From contig JAEWWO010000380.1 of assembly GCA_023396345.1 (NCBI GenBank), positions 1 through 9,562 on the forward strand: DNA of 9,562 bases. Direction: 5' to 3'. Shown here one piece after another: positions 1 to 6,109 of the stretch; the stretch's first letter is position 1, and each line of letters begins with the position of its first letter. The translations under genes were made by a program, and so were the position numbers. This stretch comes from Bacteroidota bacterium (lineage in GTDB: Bacteria > Bacteroidota > Bacteroidia > Chitinophagales > Chitinophagaceae). Under the pieces are notes generated by a model that saw only the letters and a program-made list of their open reading frames with translations, ran no database searches and was not told where the DNA came from.

Positions 1-1434
1 CATCACACCATCACTCCTGTATCACCTCCTGCACATTTAAAAAATATTTTAAGACCTTATCAGGAGTTTGGCTTTAACTGGCTTAATTATTTATACGAAG
101 TTGGTTGGGGCGGCATTCTGGCTGATGACATGGGTTTGGGTAAAACAATTCAGGCTCTTTCTTTTCTGCATCATCTGAAAGAAAAAAACAATAAACTGAA
201 AGCTCTGGTTGTATGCCCTACAACTCTTTTGTACAACTGGGAAAATGAAATTAAGAAATTTACGCCTGATATAAAATATCATATTCATCATGGCGTAAAC
301 CGTCACCGTGACAGGCTTTCAGACGAACGCACAGAAATTATCATTACAACTTACGGAACAGTAAGAAGCGACATTAAGCATTTATCAGAAGTACAATTTG
401 ACTATGTTATTTTAGATGAAAGTCAGGCAATAAAAAACCCTGCAAGTAAAATTGCAAAAGCTGTTAGCCTGCTAAAGTCAACTAATCGGTTGTGCATGAG
501 TGGTACGCCATTACAAAATAATACATTTGATATTTATGCTCAGATGCATTTTTTAAATCCGGGACTTTTAGGCTCATCTGAATGGTTTAAACAAAATTTT
601 GCAATACCCATAGATAAACTGGGCGAAGAAGATAAAAAAGAGAATTTAAAAAAATTGATTTATCCATTTATACTCAGAAGGACTAAAGAGCAGGTAGCGA
701 AAGATTTACCCGAAAAAACAGAAAGTATTCTTTATCTGGAAATGGATAAAAAACAGCGCAGAATTTATGATGCCTACAGAAATGATTACAGGGAGCGCAT
801 ATTAGGAGCAATAGAAGGACAAGGTATACAACGCTCTCAATTGACAGTATTGCAAGGTTTGATGAAGCTGCGACAAATATGTGATAGCCCTGCTATACTG
901 AAAGACGAAAGCTACCCCAACTATTCTGTAAAGATTGATGAACTGAGCAAAGAAATTGAAGAGAATGTAGGCAATCATAAGGTTCTCATATTTTCACAGT
1001 TCTTGGGCATGTTGTCTTTGATAAAGGAAAGTTTAAATCACCACAAAGTGAAATATGAATATTTTGATGGCAGCACTTCTGTTCAGGACAGAGAAAAAGC
1101 CATTCATAGTTTTCAAAATGATGAAAGTTGCAGAGTATTTCTGATATCTTTAAAAGCAGGTGGTGTGGGTTTAAATCTTACAGCAGCGGATTATGTGTAT
1201 ATCGTAGACCCCTGGTGGAATCCGGCAGTAGAGCAACAGGCAATTGACAGAACACACAGAATAGGGCAAACAAAAAATATTTTCGCCTATCGCATGATTT
1301 GCAAAGACACTGTGGAAGATAAAATTATTCATCTTCAGGAAAGAAAACGTATGCTGGCAGCAGATCTTATATCTACAGAATCAGGATTTGTAAAAAGCCT
1401 TAGCAGAGAAGATATTGAGTATTTATTTAGTTAA
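1..1434 (+). CDS. SNF2/Swi2-family DEAD/DEAH-like helicase ATPase, C-terminal part (5' end outside window)
   Basis: The frame is open from base 1, so this is the C-terminal 477 residues of a longer protein. Seen in order (window residue numbers): a Q-motif-like LRPYQ followed by GFNWL near 18-28, Walker A DDMGLGKT at 42-49, motif II LDESQ around 138-142, motif III MSGTPLQNN at 166-174, then the second RecA lobe with VLIFSQF, FDGSTS, SLKAGGVGLNLT, DPWWNP and the motif VI QQAIDRTHRIGQ. This is the full SNF2 ATPase set, so the core looks intact. Family members are ATP-driven double-stranded DNA translocases; bacterial members such as RapA act on transcription complexes, but most are uncharacterised. 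Motif II reads DESQ where DEAH, DEAQ or DEGH is usual, probably a tolerated variant. It has no evident link with the glycan genes. It ends tail to tail with the next gene, overlapping by 12 bases. The family call is firm; the specific role is unknown. Confidence 0.95.
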   Translation, partial: HHTITPVSPPAHLKNILRPYQEFGFNWLNYLYEVGWGGILADDMGLGKTIQALSFLHHLKEKNNKLKALVVCPTTLLYNWENEIKKFTPDIKYHIHHGVNRHRDRLSDERTEIIITTYGTVRSDIKHLSEVQFDYVILDESQAIKNPASKIAKAVSLLKSTNRLCMSGTPLQNNTFDIYAQMHFLNPGLLGSSEWFKQNFAIPIDKLGEEDKKENLKKLIYPFILRRTKEQVAKDLPEKTESILYLEMDKKQRRIYDAYRNDYRERILGAIEGQGIQRSQLTVLQGLMKLRQICDSPAILKDESYPNYSVKIDELSKEIEENVGNHKVLIFSQFLGMLSLIKESLNHHKVKYEYFDGSTSVQDREKAIHSFQNDESCRVFLISLKAGGVGLNLTAADYVYIVDPWWNPAVEQQAIDRTHRIGQTKNIFAYRMICKDTVEDKIIHLQERKRMLAADLISTESGFVKSLSREDIEYLFS

Positions 1435-2478
1435 TAAACGGAGCAAAGTATTTTCCAGTTGTTTCAGGATTTTTTCTTTGCTGTATTTTTCAAAAGAAAA
1501 ATCTTTTTTATTTAATTCAATTAATTGTTGTTCTATATTTTCCTCTTCATTAAAAACAAAAGGCAAATCGCTTTCATAAAAATCAGGAATCAAAATTGGT
1601 TTACCAAATTTAATGGCATCATTAACATTACCTGAAATCTTTGATTTACCGTAATATTCTGTTACACCACAAAAATTAATTGTCGGCTGAATGGGACTCC
1701 AAATTACATCAGACGAATGCATGATTTCATCAAACTTATGCTGAGGTACATTCTCAGTAAAATAAATTAAATCGACATTGGGTGATATTTCTTTTTTAGT
1801 TTTTTCAAGCCACTCCAGTTCTTCACCTGAAGCTTTACCAAGAAATGTGATTGAGATCTGAGATGTGAATTGTTTTATGTTAGTAAGAATATGCCGATAG
1901 TTTCTCCTCTTTTGACTGACAGTACCCGGTATTATAATTTTTATTTTTCCAATATCTTTAATACGGCTGCTCGTTTGACTAGATGATAAAGGAAAGAATG
2001 AAAGATTTAATTCTTTATTTTTTAATACCAAAGCCTCATCCAACACAAGCATTTGGACATGATTGTGGAATGCGTCTTTCCTGAAAAGCCCAGATTTAAT
2101 CAGTCGTAAAGCAAGCGTAGTGTTACGTAAGAAAAGTTTTTTAATAATATTATCGGCTGTAGTTTTTACAAAATTGATATTGTGTACTATCACACAAGTA
2201 TTGAACTCCTTTGCTATCTTTTCATAAAGATTAAAATCACGATTCGCAGTACCAATAATCACTAAATCGTATTTAGCTTTCAACAGTGATAGAATGTTTG
2301 ATTTCTCTGCCGAAATAATATTTTCATTTGTAAGTAAATGAAGTTCATCAATCACAGCATCTGCCAGATAGTAATCTACATGAAACATAGCAGTATCATC
2401 CATTAGTGTCATAAAATTATTTACAACTTCGGAATGACAATCTAATTCAATATAAGCTATCTGTTTAATTGAAGACAT
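1423..2478 (-). CDS. GT-B-fold glycosyltransferase-like protein (GT4-type)
   Basis: 351 residues. The C-terminal half has the pattern of a GT-B nucleotide-sugar-binding domain: a strand ending in PGTVSQKRRNY (residues 194-204), FLGKASG (222-228), then SSDVIWSPI (265-272) and a YGKSKISG...AIKFGKPILIPD segment (286-309). That segment resembles the donor-binding region, where GT4 enzymes carry an acidic residue and a G-x-P-V/I-I motif. The N-terminal half is a plausible Rossmann-like acceptor domain (YDLVIIGT at 80-87, TCVIVHNINF at 104-113). No signal peptide or transmembrane segment is seen, so a cytoplasmic or membrane-peripheral enzyme is expected. The classical E-x7-E motif is not obvious, so the call rests on overall pattern. 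It is transcribed away from wzm; proximity to the export operon suggests a role in the same glycan, by inference. Acceptor and sugar cannot be told from sequence. Confidence 0.7.
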   Translation of the reverse strand: MSSIKQIAYIELDCHSEVVNNFMTLMDDTAMFHVDYYLADAVIDELHLLTNENIISAEKSNILSLLKAKYDLVIIGTANRDFNLYEKIAKEFNTCVIVHNINFVKTTADNIIKKLFLRNTTLALRLIKSGLFRKDAFHNHVQMLVLDEALVLKNKELNLSFFPLSSSQTSSRIKDIGKIKIIIPGTVSQKRRNYRHILTNIKQFTSQISITFLGKASGEELEWLEKTKKEISPNVDLIYFTENVPQHKFDEIMHSSDVIWSPIQPTINFCGVTEYYGKSKISGNVNDAIKFGKPILIPDFYESDLPFVFNEEENIEQQLIELNKKDFSFEKYSKEKILKQLENTLLRLLTK

Positions 2479-2488
2479 AGTATTAATA

Positions 2489-2519
2489 TTCGGATATAAA
2501 GATAAATATTTTAACTTTG
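2489..2519 (+). promoter_or_regulatory. Bacteroidota-type sigma-ABfr promoter for the wzm operon
   Basis: TAACTTTG at 2512-2519 matches the Bacteroidota -7 consensus TAnnTTTG exactly. TTCG at 2489-2492 matches the -33 element TTTG at three of four positions, with the consensus 19-base spacing. Transcription would start near 2525-2527, giving a leader of about 16 bases before the wzm ATG at 2542, with no Shine-Dalgarno sequence. Short, AT-rich leaders without one are usual in this phylum. The gap is shared with the divergent glycosyltransferase-like gene. Confidence 0.65.
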
Positions 2520-2541
2520 AATAATCTTTATATATCGTTTA

Positions 2542-3393
2542 ATGACAGAACAAAAACAACAATGGACCGAAATCATTCAGCCAAAAACTGCATTACTGAA
2601 CATTCCTCTCAGGGATGTATGGCAATACAGAGATTTGTTGTTCTTACTCGTTAAAAGAGATTTTGTTTCTTATTACAAGCAAACAATTTTAGGACCGATA
2701 TGGTTTTTTATTCAACCTGTATTAACGACTTTAATCTTCGCAATCGTTTTTGGAAACATAGCAAAGATAGGCACAGACGGCATTCCAATGTTTATATTTT
2801 ATCTTTCGGGAATTACGTTATGGAATTATTTTTCCGACAGCTTAAACAAAACAGCGACTGTATTTAAAGATAATGCCAATTTATTTGGCAAAGTCTATTT
2901 TCCAAGATTGATTTTACCTTTATCCATTGTGGTGAGCAATCTGATAAAATTAGGCATTCAGCTTTTGTTATTTATGGGTGTATGGATATACTATTTCATT
3001 TCTACCAACAGCATTCAACCTAATGTATATGCACTTCTATTACCATTGCTAATAATCGTAATAGGTTTGCAGGCATTAGGATTTGGAATGATTATCAGCT
3101 CTCTTACCAGCAAGTATCGTGATTTAATTTTCCTGTTGAGCTTCTCTGTACAATTATGGATGTATGCTACTCCGGTTATATATCCATTATCATCTATACC
3201 TGAAAAATATAAATGGTTTGTAAATGCAAATCCCGTTACACCTGTTATAGAAATATTCCGTTATGGATTTTTAGGAAGAGGAGAATTTAGTACAGCCAGC
3301 ATTATTTATTGTTTATTATTTACATTATTTATTTTAGCAACAGGAACGATAATATTTAATAAAGTAGAAAAGAATTTTATGGATACGGTGTGA
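2542..3393 (+). CDS. wzm: Wzm-type ABC-2 permease, polysaccharide/O-antigen export
   Basis: 283 residues, the normal size for a Wzm/TagG/KpsM-type ABC-2 permease. About six membrane segments are visible: near 51-72, 82-100, 122-151 (long, perhaps a re-entrant or double segment), 162-188, 194-214 and 252-272. The cytosolic N-terminus carries the family pattern LVKRDFVSYYKQTILGPIW (36-54), a coupling region before the first membrane segment, and a conserved NPVTPVIEIFRYGFLG-like stretch lies at 230-245. Two copies are expected to pair with two Wzt subunits to export a lipid-linked glycan across the inner membrane. It is the first gene of the plus-strand operon, 24 bases after the promoter -7 element. 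The Wzt partner lies downstream, separated by the S23-like gene. The TGA stop codon is the first three bases of a hexamer repeat array, so the 3' end of this gene is the edge of that array. Confidence 0.93.
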   Translation: MTEQKQQWTEIIQPKTALLNIPLRDVWQYRDLLFLLVKRDFVSYYKQTILGPIWFFIQPVLTTLIFAIVFGNIAKIGTDGIPMFIFYLSGITLWNYFSDSLNKTATVFKDNANLFGKVYFPRLILPLSIVVSNLIKLGIQLLLFMGVWIYYFISTNSIQPNVYALLLPLLIIVIGLQALGFGMIISSLTSKYRDLIFLLSFSVQLWMYATPVIYPLSSIPEKYKWFVNANPVTPVIEIFRYGFLGRGEFSTASIIYCLLFTLFILATGTIIFNKVEKNFMDTV

Positions 3394-3444
3394 GGATGAG
3401 GTTGAGGTTAAGGTTAAGGTTAAGGTTAAGATTGAGGTTGAGAT
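3391..3444 (+). repeat. Degenerate TRAGGT hexamer array, nine units, starting at the wzm stop codon
   Basis: Nine consecutive six-base units fit the pattern TRAGRW with no phase slip. The units read TGAGGA, TGAGGT twice, TAAGGT three times, TAAGAT, TGAGGT and TGAGAT; the next six bases (TCAAAT) no longer fit. Unit 1 contains the wzm stop codon, and every unit adds a further in-frame TGA or TAA. It fills most of the 75-base gap before the S23-like gene. Related units appear inverted at 3824-3840 and at 7092-7121. It is not a CRISPR array because there are no spacers. Confidence 0.9.
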
Positions 3445-3468
3445 TCAAATTTTAAAACACTAAGATGT

Positions 3469-3831
3469 ATGTATAAAGATTTTACTGAAATGCCTGTGTG
3501 GCAAAAGGCTTTAGAGGTTGCAGAAAAATGTTTTACTATCAGCATACCTTTACCACCTAAGGAAGACTACGGACTGACATCTCAATTGAGAAGAGCCGCA
3601 GTAAGTATTTCAGCAAATATTGCAGAATATTTTGGACGCAGAACAAAAAATGATAAAATAAAATTCTATGATTATTCCAAAGGCTCTGCTTTTGAAACTA
3701 AAAGCTTATTGATTTATGGGAACACAGTATCTTATTTTAAAATGGACGATATAAAAATAATAAACACAAAAATTGAAGAAATAATTCACTACATAAATAA
3801 AATCATACTATCTCTTAAAACTAAATCTTAG
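3469..3831 (+). CDS. Four-helix-bundle S23/bAvd-like protein (23S rRNA IVS-type)
   Basis: 120 residues, the usual length for this family. Seen: an N-terminal DFTEMPVWQKALEVAEK helix, PPKEDYGLTSQLRRAAVSIS, the family hallmark SISANIAEYFGR (47-58, normally NIAEG-x-GR), then a helix around SKGSAFETKSLLIYG and a final helix rich in Ile and Lys. Homologues were first named from open reading frames in 23S rRNA intervening sequences; others are free-standing or act as Avd partners of diversity-generating retroelements, and characterised ones form oligomeric four-helix bundles that bind nucleic acid. No reverse transcriptase or variable repeat is visible, so a retroelement role is unsupported. The ATG at 3465 stops after three codons, which fixes the start at 3469. 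The gene lies between wzm and wzt, with hexamer repeats before it and an inverted copy over its last codons. Its function here is unknown; it may be a passenger. Confidence 0.85.
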   Translation: MYKDFTEMPVWQKALEVAEKCFTISIPLPPKEDYGLTSQLRRAAVSISANIAEYFGRRTKNDKIKFYDYSKGSAFETKSLLIYGNTVSYFKMDDIKIINTKIEEIIHYINKIILSLKTKS

Positions 3832-3840
3832 CCTCAACCT
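3824..3840 (-). repeat. Inverted copy of the hexamer repeat at the end of the S23-like gene
   Basis: The reverse complement reads AGGTTGAGGCTAAGATT. It matches the left array at 3399-3415 (AGGTTGAGGTTAAGGTT) at 15 of 17 positions and equally well at 3417-3433. As RNA, 3399-3415 and 3824-3840 could form a continuous 17-pair stem, 15 Watson-Crick and 2 G-U pairs, looping out almost the whole S23-like gene. The last two sense codons and the TAG stop of that gene fall within the repeat. Confidence 0.7.
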
Positions 3841-3851
3841 AAATTTATCAT

Positions 3852-5087
3852 ATGCTATCTCTAAAAGCCGAAAACATATCAAAAAAATACAGATTAGGAC
3901 AAGTGGGAACCGGAACACTCTCGCACGACCTTAATCGTTTTTGGCATACTATAAGAGGCAAAGAAGACCCATATCTAAAAATCGGAGACACAAACGACAG
4001 AACAACAAAAGGCAAAAGCGAATATGTATGGGCGTTACAGGATATTGATTTTGAAATTGAACAGGGAGATGCAGTGGGTATTATCGGAAAGAACGGTGCC
4101 GGCAAATCAACTCTATTAAAAATCCTCAGCAAAATCACCAGACCCACAACCGGAAAAATATTTTCTAATGGAAGAATTTCTTCATTACTGGAAGTAGGTA
4201 CGGGCTTTCATCCTGAAATGACAGGCAGAGAAAATGTATATCTGAACGGAGCGATTTTGGGCATGACTAAAAAAGAGATAACGCGCAAGTTTGATGAAAT
4301 AGTGGATTTTGCCGGTGTTGAAAAATATATTGACACTCCCGTAAAACGTTATTCTTCCGGAATGTACGTGCGGCTTGCTTTTGCAGTGGCTGCACACCTT
4401 GACTCTGAAATATTGATTGTGGACGAAGTACTGGCTGTAGGTGATGCAGAGTTTCAGAAAAAATGTTTAGGTAAAATGGGCGACATCAGCAAGGGCGAAG
4501 GAAGAACCGTGTTGTTTGTAAGCCATAATATGGCAGCTGTTCAGAATCTGTGCAATAAGGGAATGCTGTTGAAAAATGGGGAGATCAATAACATGGGAAA
4601 AATTGAGAGTTGTATTCAAAAATATATCGAAGAAAACTCAGCCTATAATAAAAACACTATAATTTATCCAGAAGATAATTATATTGAATCTATCCAAATT
4701 AAAAATGATAACAACCTTTCTAATTATTTCCTTACTGGTGACAGCATGCAAATAATTATAAACTTAAAAAATTATATTAGTTTCGATAAGAATACAGGTA
4801 TAGGAATTTATTTTACGGATGGCTACAATAATATTGCAGGTGATACAAGTTTTTTCGACAAATCATTTGAAACCAATACCGGCACTGTTACCTATACAAT
4901 TCCTCTGTTATTATTAACCAGTGGAAATTATTTTATAACAATTACTTTAGCCCAAAAGGGACATAAACGCCTCACACATCTACAAAATATTGCACAATTC
5001 AGTGTAGAAAATTCAGATATAAATAAAAGCGGAGAGCTTACTACCAAAGCATTAGGGCATTTCTATTTAAATGGAAAATGGAGTTAA
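3852..5087 (+). CDS. wzt: Wzt-type ABC transporter ATPase with C-terminal carbohydrate-binding-like domain
   Basis: 411 residues in two parts. Residues 1-240 are the nucleotide-binding domain: Walker A GKNGAGKST at 79-87, ABC signature YSSGM at 167-171, Walker B ILIVDE at 187-192 and the switch histidine FVSHNM at 222-227. The GTGFHPEMTGREN segment (116-128) is typical of Wzt/TagH exporters. An insertion of about 30 residues before the Walker A strand (24-55) is also common in Wzt. Residues 250-411 are a beta-rich extension fitting the Wzt C-terminal domain, which in the E. coli O9a system recognises the exported glycan; similarity here is weak and the call rests on position. ATP hydrolysis should power export through Wzm. 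The extension is far more AT-rich than the ATPase part. The start lies 20 bases after the S23-like gene with no strong Shine-Dalgarno; the end overlaps or abuts the next glycosyltransferase. Confidence 0.93.
   Translation: MLSLKAENISKKYRLGQVGTGTLSHDLNRFWHTIRGKEDPYLKIGDTNDRTTKGKSEYVWALQDIDFEIEQGDAVGIIGKNGAGKSTLLKILSKITRPTTGKIFSNGRISSLLEVGTGFHPEMTGRENVYLNGAILGMTKKEITRKFDEIVDFAGVEKYIDTPVKRYSSGMYVRLAFAVAAHLDSEILIVDEVLAVGDAEFQKKCLGKMGDISKGEGRTVLFVSHNMAAVQNLCNKGMLLKNGEINNMGKIESCIQKYIEENSAYNKNTIIYPEDNYIESIQIKNDNNLSNYFLTGDSMQIIINLKNYISFDKNTGIGIYFTDGYNNIAGDTSFFDKSFETNTGTVTYTIPLLLLTSGNYFITITLAQKGHKRLTHLQNIAQFSVENSDINKSGELTTKALGHFYLNGKWS
5080..5083 (+). promoter_or_regulatory. GGAG ribosome binding site inside the wzt end
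   Basis: GGAG lies six bases before the ATG at 5090, an ideal Shine-Dalgarno spacing and uncommon in this phylum. The upstream in-frame ATG at 5078 overlaps this site and has no such element. This favours 5090 as the start of the downstream glycosyltransferase, two bases after the wzt TAA, consistent with translational coupling. Confidence 0.55.
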
Positions 5088-5089
5088 AG

Positions 5090-6109
5090 ATGAATATATT
5101 AGTAGCTACAAAAAACTTAAATACAATAGGTGGTTGTGAATCATACACATATGCTATAATAGAGGAGCTTAGCAAATTTCATAATGTAGAATATTTCACC
5201 TTACACAAGGGCATTTTGAGTGATAAAATAGAAAATGAATTAGGCATTAAATATATGAGCAGAAAGAAATATGATTTAATACTCGCAAATCATATTCCTG
5301 TGATTGACTATCTTTTCGGAAAGGGATTTATTATACAAACATGTCACGGTATAATAAACAAATTTGAACAACCAAGCCGGAAGGCGGATGGACATGTATC
5401 AATAACTACAGAGGTTAAAGAGCATTTAGCATCAAAAAAAATAAAAAGCAAAATCATATATAATGGAATTAATTTAAAAAAATTCAGAATTATTAATCCT
5501 GTATCTTTAAAAATAAACACAGTATTGAGTTTATGTCAGGGGCAATCTACTAATGAAAAGATTGCAACAGTATGTAATATGCTTTCTCTTAATTTTAAAA
5601 CTATAAATAAATACAACAATCCTTCATTAAATATTCAGGAAGAAATCAATGAAGCAGATATTGTCATTGGAATAGGAAGGTCTGCTTATGATGCAATGGC
5701 GTGCGGAAGACCTGTAATAATTTATGATGAAAGAGATTACTTTAATGGTTATGCAGACGGTTATATACTCAATGATTTTAATAACAGTTTAAAATATAAT
5801 TGCTCTGGAAGAGCTTTTAAGAAAATATTTGAAGTAGAAGATATAATACGCGAAATAAGGAAATATAATGCCGACGATTCGCAAAAAGTTAGAAACATCG
5901 CCGAAAAACATTTCAATATAGAAGAAAAGTGTAATGAATATATAAATTATTACACTTTTTTAAAAGAAAATAAAAGTATTAAATACTACGTAAGAAGATT
6001 CTGTTATTATTCTTTTTATTCTATTTTCTTAAATAACTACAACAAATCACTATTTTCCAAAACTAAGCTAATACTAAAAAATTTATTTTATGGCACAAGA
6101 GTCAGGTGA
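5090..6109 (+). CDS. GT4-like (GT-B fold) glycosyltransferase
   Basis: 339 residues from the ATG at 5090; an in-frame ATG at 5078 adds MELK. I chose 5090 for its GGAG site and because MNILVATKN begins directly with the first strand of the fold. Seen: the GT4 N-terminal loop NTIGGCESYTYAIIEEL (residues 11-27), QTCHG (83-87), the inter-domain IYNGINLKKF (124-133), and the donor-site segment ADIVIGIGRSAYDAMACGRPVIIYDE (189-214). The last resembles the GT4 E-x7-E region but with Asp for the second Glu and no clear first Glu, so substrate handling may differ from classical members. The last 50 residues are rich in Tyr, Phe, Lys and Arg and may attach the enzyme to the membrane (inference). It probably adds a sugar to the glycan exported by Wzm/Wzt. 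The 3' end overlaps the next gene by 20 bases. The region is very AT-rich. Sugar specificity is unknown. Confidence 0.85.
   Translation: MNILVATKNLNTIGGCESYTYAIIEELSKFHNVEYFTLHKGILSDKIENELGIKYMSRKKYDLILANHIPVIDYLFGKGFIIQTCHGIINKFEQPSRKADGHVSITTEVKEHLASKKIKSKIIYNGINLKKFRIINPVSLKINTVLSLCQGQSTNEKIATVCNMLSLNFKTINKYNNPSLNIQEEINEADIVIGIGRSAYDAMACGRPVIIYDERDYFNGYADGYILNDFNNSLKYNCSGRAFKKIFEVEDIIREIRKYNADDSQKVRNIAEKHFNIEEKCNEYINYYTFLKENKSIKYYVRRFCYYSFYSIFLNNYNKSLFSKTKLILKNLFYGTRVR

Noticed and set aside
91..306. Minus-strand ORF of 71 codons within the helicase-like gene
   Set aside because: It lies wholly antisense to conserved SNF2 motifs, and its translation resembles no family I know.
2497..2504. 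Minus-strand -7 element (TATCTTTA) for the divergent glycosyltransferase-like gene
   Set aside because: It has seven of eight matches to TAnnTTTG at a plausible distance, but no -33 element at the right spacing, and such matches are frequent in AT-rich DNA.
3391..3444. CRISPR array or telomere-like repeat
   Set aside because: The units are contiguous hexamers with no spacers and no cas genes nearby. The TAGGGTTAG at 7108-7116 on the minus strand is one degenerate piece of the same hexamer pattern, not a telomere.
3469..3831. Diversity-generating retroelement accessory gene (Avd)
   Set aside because: The fold family is shared, but no reverse transcriptase, template repeat or variable repeat is seen in the window.
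3848..4397. Two minus-strand ORFs (3848-4147 and 4185-4397) opposite wzt
   Set aside because: They are antisense to the conserved Walker A and neighbouring ATPase sequence, so they are explained by codon bias of the real gene.
5078..5087. ATG at 5078 as start of the GT4-like gene, overlapping wzt by ten bases
   Set aside because: It is possible, but the ATG at 5090 has a well-placed GGAG and starts directly with the first strand of the fold, so I preferred it.
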